Part shown: positions 9,701 through 17,387 of the stretch, one piece after another
Numbering within the stretch: position 1 is the first letter of the stretch
Layout of the letters: the number at the start of each line of letters is the position of its first letter
Assembly (NCBI GenBank): GCA_910586895.1
Contig: CAJUIW010000007.1
Coordinates: 1 to 64,000, forward strand
DNA: 64,000 bases
Direction of reading: 5' to 3'
Source: an uncultured Muribaculaceae bacterium
Lineage (GTDB): Bacteria > Bacteroidota > Bacteroidia > Bacteroidales > Muribaculaceae
Program-made: the position numbers and the translations under genes
Notes under the pieces: model-generated
Told to the model about the DNA's origin: nothing
Database searches by the model: none
What the model saw: only the letters and a program-made list of their open reading frames with translations

Positions 9701-11055
9701 GGAGCAGTGAGTTTATCGAAACTGAGGGCGCTACTATAGCACAGATATTGTACATGCTTGGTGTGGAGCCTGTACGCGATGCTTTTGGCCGTGTTACGGA
9801 TCTGCGCCTGATCCCGTCGAAGGAGCTCGGACGTCCGCGTATAGATGTAGTGGTGCAGACTTCCGGCCAACTGCGTGACCTTGCGGCCTCGCGTCTGTTC
9901 CTTATAAGCCGTGCCGTCAAGATGGCGGCTGCAGCCGATGACAAGGAATATCCCAACTACGTGTCGGAAGGCGTGGTCGAATCAGAGCAGCACCTTGTGG
10001 AGAAAGGTGTAAGCCCCAAAGAGGCCCGCAAGATGTCAACAGCACGAGTGTTCGGAGGCGTCAACGGCAATTACGGCAGCGGCATTCAGGGCATGGTTGA
10101 AGCCGGCGACCGTTGGGAAGATGCAAGTGAGATAGCTGAAACCTATATGAACAATATGGGTGCCTCGTATGATAGCGAGGAGGATTGGGAACAGATGCGT
10201 GAATACGCATTTGAGGCCGCCCTTACACGTACAGATGTGGTTGTTCAGCCGCGTCAGAGCAATACATGGGGAGCACTCAGTCTTGACCATGTGTATGAAT
10301 TCATGGGCGGCATGAACCTTGCGGTGCGCAATGTCACCGGCAAGGATCCCGAGGCATATCTTAGCGACTACCGTAACCGCAATCATGCCCGCATGCAGGA
10401 GGTCAAGGAAGCGATAGGTGTAGAAAGCCGAACCACTATCCTGAATCCTAATTATATCAAGGAGAAAATGAAGGGCGGAGCCGGCGATGCGTCAGCCATG
10501 GCCGATGTAATACGTAATACTTACGGATGGAATGTCATGAAGCCGGAGGCTATCGACGATGAACTCTGGGATGATATCTATGATACATATGTGGCAGATA
10601 AGAACAATCTTGGCATAAAGGACTACTTCAAGAATGTCAATCCTGCTGCCATTGAGGAGATGACAGCTGTGATGCTCGAGACTGTCCGTAAAGGCATGTG
10701 GGATGCATCGGACGAACAGGTGGCGGCTCTTGCCGAGCTCCACACTGAGATAGTCAATGAATACAAGCCGTCATGTTCGGGATTTGTATGCGACAATGCC
10801 AAACTACGTGACTTCATTGCCGCCAAGGCTCCTGAAGCCGCAGCTGCGCAGTACCGCCAGTCAGTGGCTGAAATAAGGGCTGAGAATACCGGCGCGGCCT
10901 CGGATGCCGATGGTATGGTGATGCAGAAGGAGGAACTGAATCAGACACAGACTACCACCAACCGCATCAACGGAATTCTGGTAGGTGCCGGTGTTGTCAT
11001 TGTACTCTGCGTATTTGCTTTGATAATACGGCGTCGTCGCCGTAAACAGGCTTGA
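6724..11055 (+). CDS. hmuS: HmuS, CobN-like membrane-anchored (de)chelatase
   Basis: A protein of about 1443 residues in the CobN/BchH chelatase family. Bacteroidales HmuS proteins have been linked to anaerobic removal of iron from haem. I chose ATG 6724 (MSRKK) over an upstream in-frame TTG at 6718. An N-terminal TM segment lies at about residues 5-28 and a C-terminal TM at about 1410-1432 followed by RRRRRK, so the large middle part is probably periplasmic. CobN-type motifs include HFGAHGSLEF (about residues 530-539), LGNDWPD-like LGSNDWPDRLVG and VFGGVNGNYGSG with NTWG further on. Residues about 780-875 form an unusual Met/Lys/Gly-rich insertion with about 19 Met. Central gene of the hmu operon. 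Confidence 0.9.
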   Translation: MSRKKIIILSITAAVVIAIGVLLWNVFASTTRIAFVNYQAITLGQIGRACDNSFIKISELPVENLDRAGKYDMVFVNGMGLRITDEQRQALAKAAEKGTPVLTTAATNPQNLIVSVDSVDTEFLKEYLVGGRTNYRNMLKYVRRFIDGKKFKAPLPGDPELSASSLMYYPDENDNLNFGSVAEYEAYLKKSGKWREDAPRIILTGQMGVPDSLVAALERTGKMVYPVNSIQQFITRGHADSVKVAAMINMAHGRMGDMVVEYLKNNNIPLFSPLNVNRLYHEWMDDKMGMNGGFLSQSVVTPEIDGAVRPFALFAHYEGDDGLQYVTAIPDRLNEFVATVNNYTSLQRKANKDKKVAIFYFKGPGQNALVAEGMEVAPSLFNLLTRLRSEGYTVENLPADAAGLERLINEQGRVFNEYAVGAKDDFVKKNSPQIIKRDDYDGWCRSAFSEQMRKDIDGVDGEFPGHGLSTESGDLALARLQFGNVVLIPQTAAGLGDDDFKIVHGTDAAPPHNYVAAYLWARNGFGADALIHFGAHGSLEFTPRKQVALGSNDWPDRLVGTMPHFYIYSTSNVGEAMMAKRRSYAGIINYLTPPFMESGLRGTYKNLSDAIAEYNKLSGAEHPDQKAMDRASLLVRKYMVELGIHRELRMDSTLSQAMTADDVARVENFAEELANEKITGALYVMGVPYAPEYIRTTVSAMATDPIAYSLYALDRMKGRTDIDYEKQRSRFTALYGGKASAMVSSMLSSGRTVGDDDICRIAGITRAELDSARTIMEQIEGSKDMLSRMMVMGQMMTSSTPKQTGKIADRMKAGGMKKMMSMPGMTPEKAIAMAKKMGADDAAIKKMEAAMKKGASAGGHPGGMPKAAGGMPGMSRREFSEAEINFARAVTEVERALRGIDRYRGALASSPESELASILNGLSGGFIAPTSGGDPVLNPDILPTGRNMFAVNAEETPSAVAWEKGKSLAENTLSMYRKQHADSLPRKVSYTLWSSEFIETEGATIAQILYMLGVEPVRDAFGRVTDLRLIPSKELGRPRIDVVVQTSGQLRDLAASRLFLISRAVKMAAAADDKEYPNYVSEGVVESEQHLVEKGVSPKEARKMSTARVFGGVNGNYGSGIQGMVEAGDRWEDASEIAETYMNNMGASYDSEEDWEQMREYAFEAALTRTDVVVQPRQSNTWGALSLDHVYEFMGGMNLAVRNVTGKDPEAYLSDYRNRNHARMQEVKEAIGVESRTTILNPNYIKEKMKGGAGDASAMADVIRNTYGWNVMKPEAIDDELWDDIYDTYVADKNNLGIKDYFKNVNPAAIEEMTAVMLETVRKGMWDASDEQVAALAELHTEIVNEYKPSCSGFVCDNAKLRDFIAAKAPEAAAAQYRQSVAEIRAENTGAASDADGMVMQKEELNQTQTTTNRINGILVGAGVVIVLCVFALIIRRRRRKQA

Positions 11056-11065
11056 TGTCAGGACT

Positions 11066-11764
11066 ATGGAGATAGTAGTAACTGTAATAATGCTGTTGGT
11101 AATGCTTGGGTTCATACTCAAGCTTACCTGGCATGGCCTTATAGGCCGGAGCGTGCTTGCTCTGGTTTGCGCTCTGTTCATCGGGCTGGTGTGGGAATAT
11201 GCCGCCGGTCAGTCAAAGACACAGATTGCGGCATGGCTTCAGGAACCTGAGCTTATGCTTGACACATCGGTCCTGCTTACTGTCGATGTGTTTTTTCAAG
11301 TGACATTCTGCATCCTTATGGCACGCTTTATCAGCGGTGAGCCTATGGGGCGTACCGCACGTATTCTGCTTGCCGTGACCACATGGGTGCCTGGCCTGCT
11401 TCTGTTCCCGGTGCTGTTTTCAATGCTTGTGGAGGTTGTATTCGCACTTCCGGGTATTGATTTCGAGCTTATAGCCTGGGGAACGGCTGCGGCTGTAATG
11501 ATAGGGCTTTTTCTGCTTGCATGGGTATTCAAGGAACTGCTTCCGGAGGAGGACATGCGTCTTGAACTCCTGGCCCTGATCAATATGCTTATAGCCATAC
11601 TCGGAGTCATAGCCACGGTCAACGGCCGTACGGCCGCTGTGGGGACAAACAGTGTGGAATGGGCAGCGCTTGCCGCTGTATTCGGGTTGCTTGCCATAGG
11701 TGCCGCAGCCGGACTGATTATATACCGATATTCAACTAACAAATTAATATCTAAGCTGAAATGA
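11066..11764 (+). CDS. hmuT: HmuT-like polytopic membrane protein
   Basis: A 232-residue inner-membrane protein with about six or seven hydrophobic segments and very few charged stretches. It starts 10 bp after hmuS and overlaps the next gene by ATGA. Its position corresponds to hmuT in the Porphyromonas hmuYRSTUV order. No catalytic motif is visible. In context it is probably a membrane partner of the ExbB-like HmuU and DUF2149 HmuV, supporting haem import or the HmuS reaction (inference). The symbol rests on synteny only. Confidence 0.65.
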   Translation: MEIVVTVIMLLVMLGFILKLTWHGLIGRSVLALVCALFIGLVWEYAAGQSKTQIAAWLQEPELMLDTSVLLTVDVFFQVTFCILMARFISGEPMGRTARILLAVTTWVPGLLLFPVLFSMLVEVVFALPGIDFELIAWGTAAAVMIGLFLLAWVFKELLPEEDMRLELLALINMLIAILGVIATVNGRTAAVGTNSVEWAALAAVFGLLAIGAAAGLIIYRYSTNKLISKLK

Positions 11765-12369
11765 ATCTGATTTCAAACATTCTTTATTGGATCTCTACCG
11801 GACTTCTCGTGCCGGTGATAGTCTTGCTTATATTCTTCTTTATCCGTGCAATTATTCTGATAGGTGCTTTCTTCGGACAGTATATCCAGAACAAGAAAAG
11901 TTCGACGGCTCTCTATGGCAGCATCCGCAAACTCACTCCTGATACAATTGGAGAATTTGAGGCGTCCCTGCCCGAAAAGCCTCAGAGCCTTGCCGAGGCT
12001 TATGCCCGCAAGATAGTTGACGCCTCGCATAGCGAAGGTCGTGCCCGGGTAGATTTTCTACTCAGCGAATATGAAATGGCTGCTGAAAAGAATATAGCCA
12101 CTTCGAAAGTGCTAACCAAGATGGGCCCGATACTCGGACTTATGGGTACGCTTATTCCCATGGGTCCGGCTCTCGTAGGCCTCGCTACAGGCGATATCGC
12201 TTCAATGGCCTATAACATGCAGGTGGCGTTTGCCACAACTGTAGTAGGTCTTGTGGTAAGCGCTATAGGATTCCTGACCCAGCAGGTGAAGGAACGTTGG
12301 GCCGTGAAAGATATCACCATGCTGGAGTATCTTGCTGAGATTGTTGAACCTTCAAATGAATCCAAGTGA
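11761..12369 (+). CDS. hmuU: MotA/TolQ/ExbB-family proton channel, HmuU
   Basis: A 202-residue inner-membrane protein with an N-terminal TM (about 8-35), a cytoplasmic domain, and two C-terminal TMs. The family signature reads KMGPILGLMGTLIPMGPAL (about residues 120-138) and continues into the segment around QVAFATTVVGLVVSAIGF. ExbB-type channels convert proton-motive force for TonB-like energisation. The start codon overlaps the hmuT stop (ATGA), and the stop overlaps the next start (TGATG), so translation is coupled. It probably forms a dedicated motor with the DUF2149 protein, in place of ExbD. Confidence 0.85.
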   Translation: MNLISNILYWISTGLLVPVIVLLIFFFIRAIILIGAFFGQYIQNKKSSTALYGSIRKLTPDTIGEFEASLPEKPQSLAEAYARKIVDASHSEGRARVDFLLSEYEMAAEKNIATSKVLTKMGPILGLMGTLIPMGPALVGLATGDIASMAYNMQVAFATTVVGLVVSAIGFLTQQVKERWAVKDITMLEYLAEIVEPSNESK

Positions 12370-12701
12370 TGAGACGCCGCCGCAGCATATTGCGCCGCTC
12401 TTCAGAGGATTCGGATCCGATGAGCGTTGTCAGCAATCTATTCGATGTTGCCATGGTGTTTGCCGTGGCTCTGATGGTGGCTCTGGTGAGCCGTTATAAT
12501 ATGACTGAGATGTTCTCGCAGGAGGATTTCACAATGGTGAAGAACCCCGGCAAGGAGGATATGGAGATCATAACAAAGGAGGGTGAGAAAATCAACCGCT
12601 ATACACCATCGGAGGATAACAGCGACTCTGGCAATAAGGGTAAGCGTGTGGGCACAGCCTACGAGCTTGAGAATGGCGATATAATATATGTACCGGAATA
12701 A
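12369..12701 (+). CDS. hmuV: DUF2149 protein, HmuV
   Basis: A 110-residue bitopic protein with an Arg-rich N-terminus (MRRRRSILRRSSED), one TM (about residues 27-45) and a short outer domain ending GTAYELENGDIIYVPE. This architecture and the pairing with an ExbB homologue match DUF2149, which functions like ExbD. ATG 12369 overlaps the hmuU stop; a GTG one codon earlier is possible. Last gene of the hmu operon, followed by a terminator. Confidence 0.8.
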   Translation: MRRRRSILRRSSEDSDPMSVVSNLFDVAMVFAVALMVALVSRYNMTEMFSQEDFTMVKNPGKEDMEIITKEGEKINRYTPSEDNSDSGNKGKRVGTAYELENGDIIYVPE

Positions 12702-12727
12702 CGGGTGAATATCATTCTATAAACAGA

Positions 12728-12769
12728 ATGCCCGGGGATGAGGATGTTCATCTCCGGGCATCGTATTTT
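12728..12769. terminator. Terminator after the hmu operon and the convergent nucleotidyltransferase
   Basis: A 14-bp stem (12728-12741 with 12748-12761), perfect except for near-loop positions, is followed by CGTATTTTA on the plus strand. It lies between convergent genes and may serve both. Confidence 0.8.
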
Positions 12770-12789
12770 ACAGATTTGTCAGGCTTGGC

Positions 12790-13695
12790 TTAGAAGAGCT
12801 TGTCGGGGTATTCACCGTTGCGGTGCAGTTCGGCAAACTTCTCAACAACACCGGGACGGTCGGCAGCGTAGGTCACACCGAACCAGCGGCTGTCAGTGTC
12901 GAGCACCTTTACGGTAGCTTCGCCGTTGTGGATAAGAGCATCGATGCAGAGCGGAATGAAGAACTCTGATTTGGGAGTGTTGAGATCGCGGTCAAGGAAG
13001 TGCTTGAATTCACGTTCGCTGTAGTCGAAGTAGTCAGGAGTGAAGCCCCAGAGGTTCATTGACACGGGAGTCTGCGGATCAAGAGTCTGTTCCTGTCCAT
13101 TCTCATCGGTGAATACAATGCGCTTGTCCTTGTCGTAGCTGATGGCTGTACGCTCTACTACGCCGGTCAGATTGCCTTCAGCGTCGGTAGTGCAGACGCC
13201 GCGGGCCACAGAACCATTGTCGGTCATTGTGTTGCCCACACGGAATCCTACCATGCAGTAGTCGCCCTTGCGGTCGCGCGGACGTGACAGTTCGCGGGCC
13301 ATTACTTCAAATGCGTTGCGGCCGTAGAAGTCGTCGGCATTGATTACGGCAAAAGGTTCCTTGATGGCGTCCTTGCCCATCAGCACAGCGTGGTTTGTGC
13401 CCCAGGGTTTGGTGCGGTCAGCAGGGCATGTATATCCTTCGGGAAGGTTGTCAATAGCCTGGAATACTACATCGACAGGGATATGTCCTTCATATTTTGA
13501 CAGGATCTTATCGCGGAAGTCCTGTTCGAAATCTTTACGGATTACGAATACTACTTTGCCAAATCCGCTTTTGATAGCGTCATAGATGGAGTAGTCCATT
13601 ATGGTTTCTCCATTGGGGCCCAGCGGGTCGAGCTGCTTGAGGCCTCCGTAACGGCTACCCATACCGGCGGCGAGTACAAAAAGAGTGGGTTTCAT
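12790..13695 (-). CDS. Sugar-phosphate nucleotidyltransferase-like protein
   Basis: A 301-residue cytoplasmic protein with an N-terminal nucleotide-binding loop LAAGMGSRYGGLKQL (about residues 8-22), the segment HAVLMGKDAI, and the metal/sugar-binding strand AVINADDFYG (about 117-126). These are typical of NTP_transferase enzymes that activate sugar-1-phosphates. The specific sugar is not clear. It lies 17 bp downstream of galM, so it is probably in one operon with it and may join hexose metabolism to nucleotide-sugar supply. Confidence 0.8.
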   Translation of the reverse strand: MKPTLFVLAAGMGSRYGGLKQLDPLGPNGETIMDYSIYDAIKSGFGKVVFVIRKDFEQDFRDKILSKYEGHIPVDVVFQAIDNLPEGYTCPADRTKPWGTNHAVLMGKDAIKEPFAVINADDFYGRNAFEVMARELSRPRDRKGDYCMVGFRVGNTMTDNGSVARGVCTTDAEGNLTGVVERTAISYDKDKRIVFTDENGQEQTLDPQTPVSMNLWGFTPDYFDYSEREFKHFLDRDLNTPKSEFFIPLCIDALIHNGEATVKVLDTDSRWFGVTYAADRPGVVEKFAELHRNGEYPDKLF

Positions 13696-13712
13696 TGTTT
13701 TGGAAAATTTGA

Positions 13713-14753
13713 TTATTTAGTGTTTAATTTGAATACGATGGTCTGATCATAAACCTCTCCGGGACGCAGCACGGGGCTGGGGAAGTTGGCATGATTAGGT
13801 GCGTCAGGCATGTTCTGGCACTCGATGGCCACTCCGTCATAGTCATTGTATGAACGTCCGCTTACGCTTTCGGGTGAGCCTGCAAGCCAGTTGCCTGTAT
13901 ATACCTGTGCTGCGGGCTGAGTGGTGAGCACTTCAAGCACGCGTCCTGAACGGGGGCTTTCAAGGGTGGCCACATGGCGGAGCGATCCGTCATGGTTGTC
14001 CACAATCCAGCAGTTGTCATAGCCTTTGCCGTAGTTGAGTGCGGGGAAATCGGCTTTGATATCACGGCCTATTGCTTTGGCAGTGGTGAAGTCCATTGGA
14101 GTGCCTTCTACAGCGGCCATCTCTCCGGTAGGTATTAACGTGTCGTCAGTGGGGAGATAACGGCTGCAGCCGAGCCACATCTGATGGTCAAATACCGGAC
14201 CTGAGTTTTCACCGTCAAGATTCCAGTATGTATGGTTTGTCAGATTGACTATTGTGGGGGCGTCAGTGGTGGCAGTGAGGTGGAGTGTAAGAGTGCAGTC
14301 ATCGGTCCATGTATATTCGGCCTTTACCTGCATTGTGCCGGGATAATTCTCCTCGCCGTCAGGGCTTGTGCGGCTGAACACTACAGTGTCGCCCTCTACG
14401 GCTGAATCCCATATACGGTTCTGGAATCCCTCGGGGCCGCCATGAAGGGCGTTGGGCCCGTTGTTTATGGCAAGTGAATACTCCTTACCGTCGAGGGTAA
14501 ACCGGCCGCGGGCAATGCGGTTGGCGAAACGTCCGGGCACCTTGCCGGCGCAGGGACCGTCATAGAAATAATCCGCTGCATTTGCGTAGCCGATCACTAC
14601 ATCGTCAAGCTTTCCGTCACGGTCAGGAACTCTGACGCTTACTATTCCGGCTCCGAGTGAGGAGAGTGTGACTTCAGCGCCGGTGGCGTTGGTGAGTGTG
14701 TAGAGCGTAATCGGACCTTTATCCGATGGTACGGTAGTGTGGGTAATTTTCAT
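13713..14753 (-). CDS. galM: Aldose 1-epimerase (galactose mutarotase)
   Basis: A 346-residue cytoplasmic-type mutarotase that interconverts alpha and beta anomers of hexoses. Motifs in order: NRIARGRFTLDG, NNGPNALHGGPEGFQNRIW (about residues 92-110), LTNHTYWNLDG with the catalytic His near 174, and VAIECQNMPDAPNHANFP carrying the catalytic Glu near 312. Length is normal for GalM. No signal peptide is seen. It is the first gene of a two-gene minus-strand operon. Confidence 0.93.
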   Translation of the reverse strand: MKITHTTVPSDKGPITLYTLTNATGAEVTLSSLGAGIVSVRVPDRDGKLDDVVIGYANAADYFYDGPCAGKVPGRFANRIARGRFTLDGKEYSLAINNGPNALHGGPEGFQNRIWDSAVEGDTVVFSRTSPDGEENYPGTMQVKAEYTWTDDCTLTLHLTATTDAPTIVNLTNHTYWNLDGENSGPVFDHQMWLGCSRYLPTDDTLIPTGEMAAVEGTPMDFTTAKAIGRDIKADFPALNYGKGYDNCWIVDNHDGSLRHVATLESPRSGRVLEVLTTQPAAQVYTGNWLAGSPESVSGRSYNDYDGVAIECQNMPDAPNHANFPSPVLRPGEVYDQTIVFKLNTK

Positions 14754-14778
14754 TTTTCAAGGTTTTAAATTCTAAAGG

Positions 14779-14786
14779 CAAACTTA
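14779..14786 (-). promoter_or_regulatory. -7 promoter element for galM
   Basis: On the minus strand this reads TAAGTTTG, matching TAnnTTTG, 25 bp before the galM start codon. Confidence 0.5.
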
Positions 14787-14829
14787 GCAAAAAATTCCAA
14801 TATTATCTAATAGAGTTTATGGAATTTGG

Positions 14830-14837
14830 TACTTTTG
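14830..14837 (+). promoter_or_regulatory. -7 promoter element directly before priA
   Basis: TACTTTTG matches TAnnTTTG and ends only 4 bp before the priA ATG at 14842. Transcription would then start at or next to the start codon, giving a leaderless or near-leaderless mRNA. Confidence 0.45.
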
Positions 14838-14841
14838 TGGT

Positions 14842-17319
14842 ATGAATACTTACGCCGAGGTGATATTGCCGCTTCCGCTGGCTTCTACATTTACTTACTC
14901 CGTACCTGAAAGCATGGTCCCGACTCTGCGCCGTGGGCATCGTGTCATAGTGCAGTTCGGGCAAAAGAAACAGTACACCGGGATTGTGGCTTCTGTTGGA
15001 GTCCCGGCTCCGGAGGGGTTTGAAGTAAAGCCTATATTGCAGCAGCTGGACAGGGAGCCTATCGTGCGCCGCCCGCAGATAGAACTGTGGGAGTGGATGG
15101 CGGAGTATTATCTCTGTTCGGTAGGTGAGGTGTTCAAGGCGGCTCTTCCGGCGGGACTGAAGGTGGAGAGCGAAACATATCTGGAGCTTAACCCAGATTT
15201 TGATCTTGCTGATCTGTCAGGATTTGGCGAGCGGGAGGTGATAGTGCTCCAGATGCTTGACCATGCCGGCAAGCGAGTGTCGGTAGCGGAGATAGGGAAG
15301 AGTACCGGCATACAGCGTATCGGTCCGGTAGCCTCACAGCTTCTTGAACGTGGGGCGGTGATTGTGTCGGAAAAGCTTCAGGAGCGTTACCGCTCACGCC
15401 GCATAAGCTGTGTGCGTCTGAATGCTTCGAGGCATGATGCCGAACGCCGGCATGAGATATTCCGCGCTGTGGAGCGGGCACGCTCGCAGGAAACAGCTCT
15501 GCAGGCTCTTTTGGAGATGTCGGGCTATCTGCGTCAGGACGCGGAGTTGCGTGAGGTCACCGTACCTGAGCTGATGGAGCGTGCCGGAGTGTCAAGAGCG
15601 GTGCTGAAGGCGATGGCCGATAAAGGTATCATAGATATCTACACCAAAGAGATAAACCGCTTCAGTTACGAAGGGCTTGTGACAGGTGAACTGCCTGTGC
15701 TGAGCGAGGCCCAGAGTGCGGCGCTCGATGCCATACATCGTTCATGGAACGGCCACGAGGTGACGCTGCTTCACGGTGTCACCTCAAGCGGCAAGACGGA
15801 GATTTACATGCATCTGATTGACTATGTACTCTCTCAGGGGCGTCAGGCTCTGTATCTTGTTCCTGAGATAGCGCTTACCACACAGCTTACCCACAGGCTT
15901 CAGCGCGTGTTTGGCGACAAGGTGGTGATATATCATTCGAAATTCACGGATAACGAGCGTGTGGATATCTGGAAACGTATGCTTTCAGACAACCGTCCAT
16001 GTGTGGTGGTCGGTGCACGTTCGGCTCTCTTTCTTCCATTTGCTTCGTTGGGATTGGTGATTGTCGACGAGGAGCATGAGACGAGCTACAAGCAGCAGGA
16101 CCCCGCACCTCGCTACAATGCCCGTGATACGGCAATGGTACTTGCGCGACGTCATGGGGCAAAGACGTTGTTAGGCAGTGCCACTCCGGCTGTCGACACA
16201 TATTACAAAGCCCGGTCAGGGCGCTACGGACTTGTGGAGCTCACGGAGCGTTTCGGTGCGGTCAGCCTGCCGGAAATAGAGCTTGTGGACATGATGGCAG
16301 AGCGTAAGCGGGGCAATATGCATGGTATATTTTCCGGACGTACGCTCAGTATAGTCAGGGGAGCGGTTGACAAGGGGCGTCAGGCCATAATGTTTCTAAA
16401 CAGGCGAGGTTATGCTCCGGTAGCGGAGTGCAGCCAGTGTGCCTATACACCGCGATGCGAGCATTGCGATGTGTCGCTCACCTATCATAAGCATATTGAC
16501 AAGCTTGTATGTCATTACTGCGGCGCCATATATCCCTTGCCAAAGGTATGTCCGGCGTGTCATGAACCCGCAATTGAGGTTCGAGGCTACGGTACAGAGC
16601 GCATTGAGGATGAGATTGGAAATGCCTTCGGGGATATTCCGGTGGCAAGAATGGATCTTGACACTACCCGCAACAAGGATGGCTATGAACGGATAATAAA
16701 TGATTTCTCGGCCGGTAAAAGCCGTATACTTATCGGCACACAGATGGTGACGAAAGGGCTGGATTTTGATGCGGTCGATGCTGTGGCGGTGCTCAATGCC
16801 GATTCGCTGCTCAATATGCCGGATTTCCGTGCCGCGGAGAGGGCATACAACATGCTTGAACAGGTGGCCGGGCGGGCCGGACGCCGTTCGGACAGCGGAA
16901 TAGTGGCTATCCAGACGCGCCAGCCTGAGCATCCTCTTTTCCGGCACCTGCTTGCGCATGACTATCAGGGCTATTATGAAGAGGAGGTGGAGCAGCGGCG
17001 CAGGTTTGCCTACCCGCCGTTCACACGTGTGATCTACATATATCTGCGTCACCGTGACCGTCATCTTGTCGATGACCTTGCCCGGGCTTACGGACAAAGG
17101 TTGCGTCAGTTGTTCGGCAACCGCGTGTTTGGTCCCGAGGAGCCGGTGGTGAGCCGGGTGCAGACCCTCTATATACGCAAATTGATGCTGAAAGTGGAGA
17201 TTGAAGCCTCAATGGCCAAAGTCAGAAACATTCTGCGCGAAGTGTACGTGGAGATGATGAATTCCGGTATGACCGGCGTCCGCTCCGCACTGGTCAGCTA
17301 CGATGTCGACCCTTATTAA
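14842..17319 (+). CDS. priA: Primosomal protein N' (replication restart helicase)
   Basis: An 825-residue superfamily 2 DNA helicase that reloads the replisome at stalled forks. The N-terminal 3'-DNA-binding domain starts with the family pattern YAEVILPLPL. Walker A is GVTSSGKTE (about residues 311-319), and the DEAH-type box is VDEEHE (about 407-412). Eight zinc-binding Cys (CSQC, CEHC, CHYC, CPAC; about residues 530-572) follow, then helicase motifs V/VI (GTQMVTKGLDF, EQVAGRAGRR). All expected parts are present. A terminator follows at 17341. Confidence 0.97.
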   Translation: MNTYAEVILPLPLASTFTYSVPESMVPTLRRGHRVIVQFGQKKQYTGIVASVGVPAPEGFEVKPILQQLDREPIVRRPQIELWEWMAEYYLCSVGEVFKAALPAGLKVESETYLELNPDFDLADLSGFGEREVIVLQMLDHAGKRVSVAEIGKSTGIQRIGPVASQLLERGAVIVSEKLQERYRSRRISCVRLNASRHDAERRHEIFRAVERARSQETALQALLEMSGYLRQDAELREVTVPELMERAGVSRAVLKAMADKGIIDIYTKEINRFSYEGLVTGELPVLSEAQSAALDAIHRSWNGHEVTLLHGVTSSGKTEIYMHLIDYVLSQGRQALYLVPEIALTTQLTHRLQRVFGDKVVIYHSKFTDNERVDIWKRMLSDNRPCVVVGARSALFLPFASLGLVIVDEEHETSYKQQDPAPRYNARDTAMVLARRHGAKTLLGSATPAVDTYYKARSGRYGLVELTERFGAVSLPEIELVDMMAERKRGNMHGIFSGRTLSIVRGAVDKGRQAIMFLNRRGYAPVAECSQCAYTPRCEHCDVSLTYHKHIDKLVCHYCGAIYPLPKVCPACHEPAIEVRGYGTERIEDEIGNAFGDIPVARMDLDTTRNKDGYERIINDFSAGKSRILIGTQMVTKGLDFDAVDAVAVLNADSLLNMPDFRAAERAYNMLEQVAGRAGRRSDSGIVAIQTRQPEHPLFRHLLAHDYQGYYEEEVEQRRRFAYPPFTRVIYIYLRHRDRHLVDDLARAYGQRLRQLFGNRVFGPEEPVVSRVQTLYIRKLMLKVEIEASMAKVRNILREVYVEMMNSGMTGVRSALVSYDVDPY

Positions 17320-17340
17320 ATTTAGGGTATAAAAAAATAA

Positions 17341-17371
17341 ACGGCGGTCGCTTTTTGCGGCCGCCGTTTTC
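17341..17371. terminator. Bidirectional terminator between priA and the LRR surface protein
   Basis: An 11-bp stem (17341-17351 with 17357-17367) has one G-T pair. T-rich sequence lies on both sides: TTTT on the right, and on the minus strand a run of Ts after the stem. Confidence 0.85.
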
Positions 17372-17387
17372 ATTCGTGTATATTAGG

